Source: Pseudomonas sp. QS1027 (lineage in GTDB: Bacteria > Pseudomonadota > Gammaproteobacteria > Pseudomonadales > Pseudomonadaceae). Taken from it: 64,000 nt of DNA. Numbering within the stretch: position 1 is the stretch's first letter; every line of letters starts with the position of its first letter. Positions 62,741 to 64,000 of this stretch are shown here, piece by piece. The stretch covers positions 1-64,000 of the forward strand of contig NZ_PHSU01000021.1 in assembly GCF_002814235.1 (NCBI RefSeq), in the 5' to 3' direction. Under the pieces are notes generated by a model. It saw only the letters and a list, made by a program, of their open reading frames with translations, ran no database searches and was not told where the DNA came from. Position numbers and translations under genes: made by a program.

Positions 62741-64000
62741 ATGCAACTGCTCTGGCTGCGCACCGATCTGCGCCTGCATGACAACACCGCCCTGGCCGCA
62801 GCCGCCGGGCAAGGGCCGACGGTCGCCGTTTACCTGATAACACCCGGGCAATGGCAGCTGCACGACGATGCGCCGTGCAAGGTCGATTTCTGGTTGCGCA
62901 ACCTGCAGGTATTGAGCAAGGCCCTGGCCGCGCTGAATATCCCGCTGCTGGTCCGTCATGCCCATACCTGGGACCAGGTGCCCGAGGTGCTGGGCACCTT
63001 GTGCCAGTCGCTGAAGATCGATGCCGTGCACGTCAACGAAGAGTACGGCGTTCACGAAAGCCGCCGCGACCAGGCCGTGGCCGACGCACTTGAAACACAG
63101 GGCGTGAGCTTCCACAGCCACCTGGACCAACTGTTCTTCAAGCCCGGCAGCGTATTGACCCGTACCGGCACCTACTTCCAGGTCTTCAGCCAGTTCCGCA
63201 AGGTTTGCTACAACCGTCTGCACGGCGCCTTGCCACGCCTGATCGCAACGCCCAAAGCCCAGGCCATGCTGACGATCGCAGCCGATCCGCTGCCCGGCGA
63301 AGTCGACGGGTTCGCGCCCCCCAGCCAGGCCCTGCGCGACCTCTGGCCCGCCGGCGAGGACGAGGCACGGCAACGCCTCACCACCTTCGCCGACCAGCAG
63401 ATCGACTACTACCAGGACGAACGGGACTTCCCGGCCAAGCCCGGCACCAGCCAGCTGTCCGCCTACCTCGCCGCCGGCGTGATCTCACCCCGCCAGTGCC
63501 TGCACGCGGCGCTGCAAAGCAACCAGGGCGAGTTCGAAAGCGGCAGTCCCGGCGCCGTCACCTGGATCAACGAACTGCTCTGGCGCGAGTTCTACAAACA
63601 CATCCTGGTGGGCTATCCACGGGTCTCGAAGCAGCGCGCCTTCCGCGCGGAAACCGAAGCCCTGGCCTGGCGCCAGGTGCCGGAAGAACTGGCGGCCTGG
63701 CAGGAGGCCCGCACCGGTTTGCCGATCATCGACGCGGCCATGCGCCAGTTGCTTGAAACCGGCTGGATGCACAACCGCCTGCGGATGGTGGTGGCGATGT
63801 TCCTGACCAAGAACCTGCTGATCGACTGGCGCGAAGGCGAACGTTTCTTCATGCGTCACCTGATCGACGGCGACCTGGCGGCCAACAACGGCGGCTGGCA
63901 ATGGAGCGCGTCCACCGGCACCGACGCGGCGCCCTACTTCCGGATTTTCAACCCGCTGAGCCAATCGGAAAAATTCGACCGCGAAGGGCTGTTCATCAAG
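62741..64000 (+). CDS. phr: Deoxyribodipyrimidine photolyase (truncated by window end)
   Basis: Repairs UV-induced cyclobutane dimers with blue light, using FADH- and an antenna. 420 codons visible; about 60 C-terminal residues lie beyond the edge. Start at 62741 with AAGGA six bases upstream (MQLLWLRTDLRLHDN). Antenna domain N-terminal, then the FAD-binding part: INELLWREFYKHIL, TGLPIIDAAMRQLLETGWMHNR and GGWQWSASTGTD. Third gene of the operator-controlled operon. Confidence 0.97.
   Translation, partial: MQLLWLRTDLRLHDNTALAAAAGQGPTVAVYLITPGQWQLHDDAPCKVDFWLRNLQVLSKALAALNIPLLVRHAHTWDQVPEVLGTLCQSLKIDAVHVNEEYGVHESRRDQAVADALETQGVSFHSHLDQLFFKPGSVLTRTGTYFQVFSQFRKVCYNRLHGALPRLIATPKAQAMLTIAADPLPGEVDGFAPPSQALRDLWPAGEDEARQRLTTFADQQIDYYQDERDFPAKPGTSQLSAYLAAGVISPRQCLHAALQSNQGEFESGSPGAVTWINELLWREFYKHILVGYPRVSKQRAFRAETEALAWRQVPEELAAWQEARTGLPIIDAAMRQLLETGWMHNRLRMVVAMFLTKNLLIDWREGERFFMRHLIDGDLAANNGGWQWSASTGTDAAPYFRIFNPLSQSEKFDREGLFIK

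Overview
The window is chromosomal DNA of a Pseudomonas, most likely of the P. fluorescens group. The basis is high GC with GC-rich third positions, proteins that read as typical Pseudomonas orthologues, conserved neighbourhoods (kdsD-lptCAB-rpoN-hpf-ptsN-rapZ-ptsO; fagA-fumC-orfX-sodA; mreBCD-maf-rng-yhdP-tldD; mlaFEDCB-ibaG-murA-hisGDC) and short REP-type hairpins between genes. It is almost entirely core genome. The only mobile-element trace is the 3' end of an IS1182-type transposase at the left edge. I saw no tRNA, rRNA, CRISPR array or prophage.

Layout. 1-5.7 kb: IS remnant, trxB, cysZ, a glycosyltransferase, an Old Yellow Enzyme and a glutathione peroxidase. 5.7-15.5 kb: slyD, DUF3565, pta, an acyltransferase, cysNC-cysD (sulfate activation), a Nif3-family protein, algW (regulated periplasmic protease) and an unknown secreted protein. 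15.9-23.9 kb, minus strand: hisC-hisD-hisG, murA, ibaG and mlaBCDEF (outer-membrane lipid asymmetry). 24.2-31.2 kb, plus strand: Kdo synthesis and LPS export (kdsD, kdsC, lptCAB), then rpoN, hpf and the nitrogen PTS (ptsN, rapZ, ptsO). 31.2-34.3 kb, minus strand: the iron-starvation operon fagA-fumC-orfX-sodA behind a Fur-box-like site, followed by an unlisted 41-aa membrane ORF.

34.4-47.7 kb: pmbA and tldD (metalloprotease pair) around yjgA, then nitrilase, yhdP, rng, maf, mreD, mreC and mreB. 47.9-51.1 kb: gatCAB (Glu/Asp-tRNA amidotransferase). 51.3-57.3 kb: an RlpA-like lipoprotein, a Ca2+/Na+ exchanger-family protein, a carboxymuconolactone decarboxylase-family protein, an AEC transporter, a WbuC cupin, and purine/pyrimidine salvage (hpt, upp, uraA). 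57.4-64 kb: hemH, a TIGR01777 epimerase, an FAD-dependent oxidoreductase, a Trp-rich small protein, a DUF523-DUF1722 protein, a MerR/LitR-type regulator and a photolyase that runs off the right edge.

The strongest system-level signal is at the right end. Two exact copies of TGTACA-N12-TGTACA flank a good sigma-70 promoter in front of the DUF523/DUF1722-merR-phr operon, and a near-match lies in front of the FAD oxidoreductase gene. This fits a light-responsive LitR (class II CarH-like) regulon that includes two proteins of unknown function. Other points worth a look: a likely ATT start codon for mreC, a start-site puzzle in the Ca2+/Na+ exchanger gene, RNA hairpins in front of trxB, the glycosyltransferase gene, rpoN and upp, a palindrome upstream of cysD, and a 91-bp REPIN-like hairpin after gatB.
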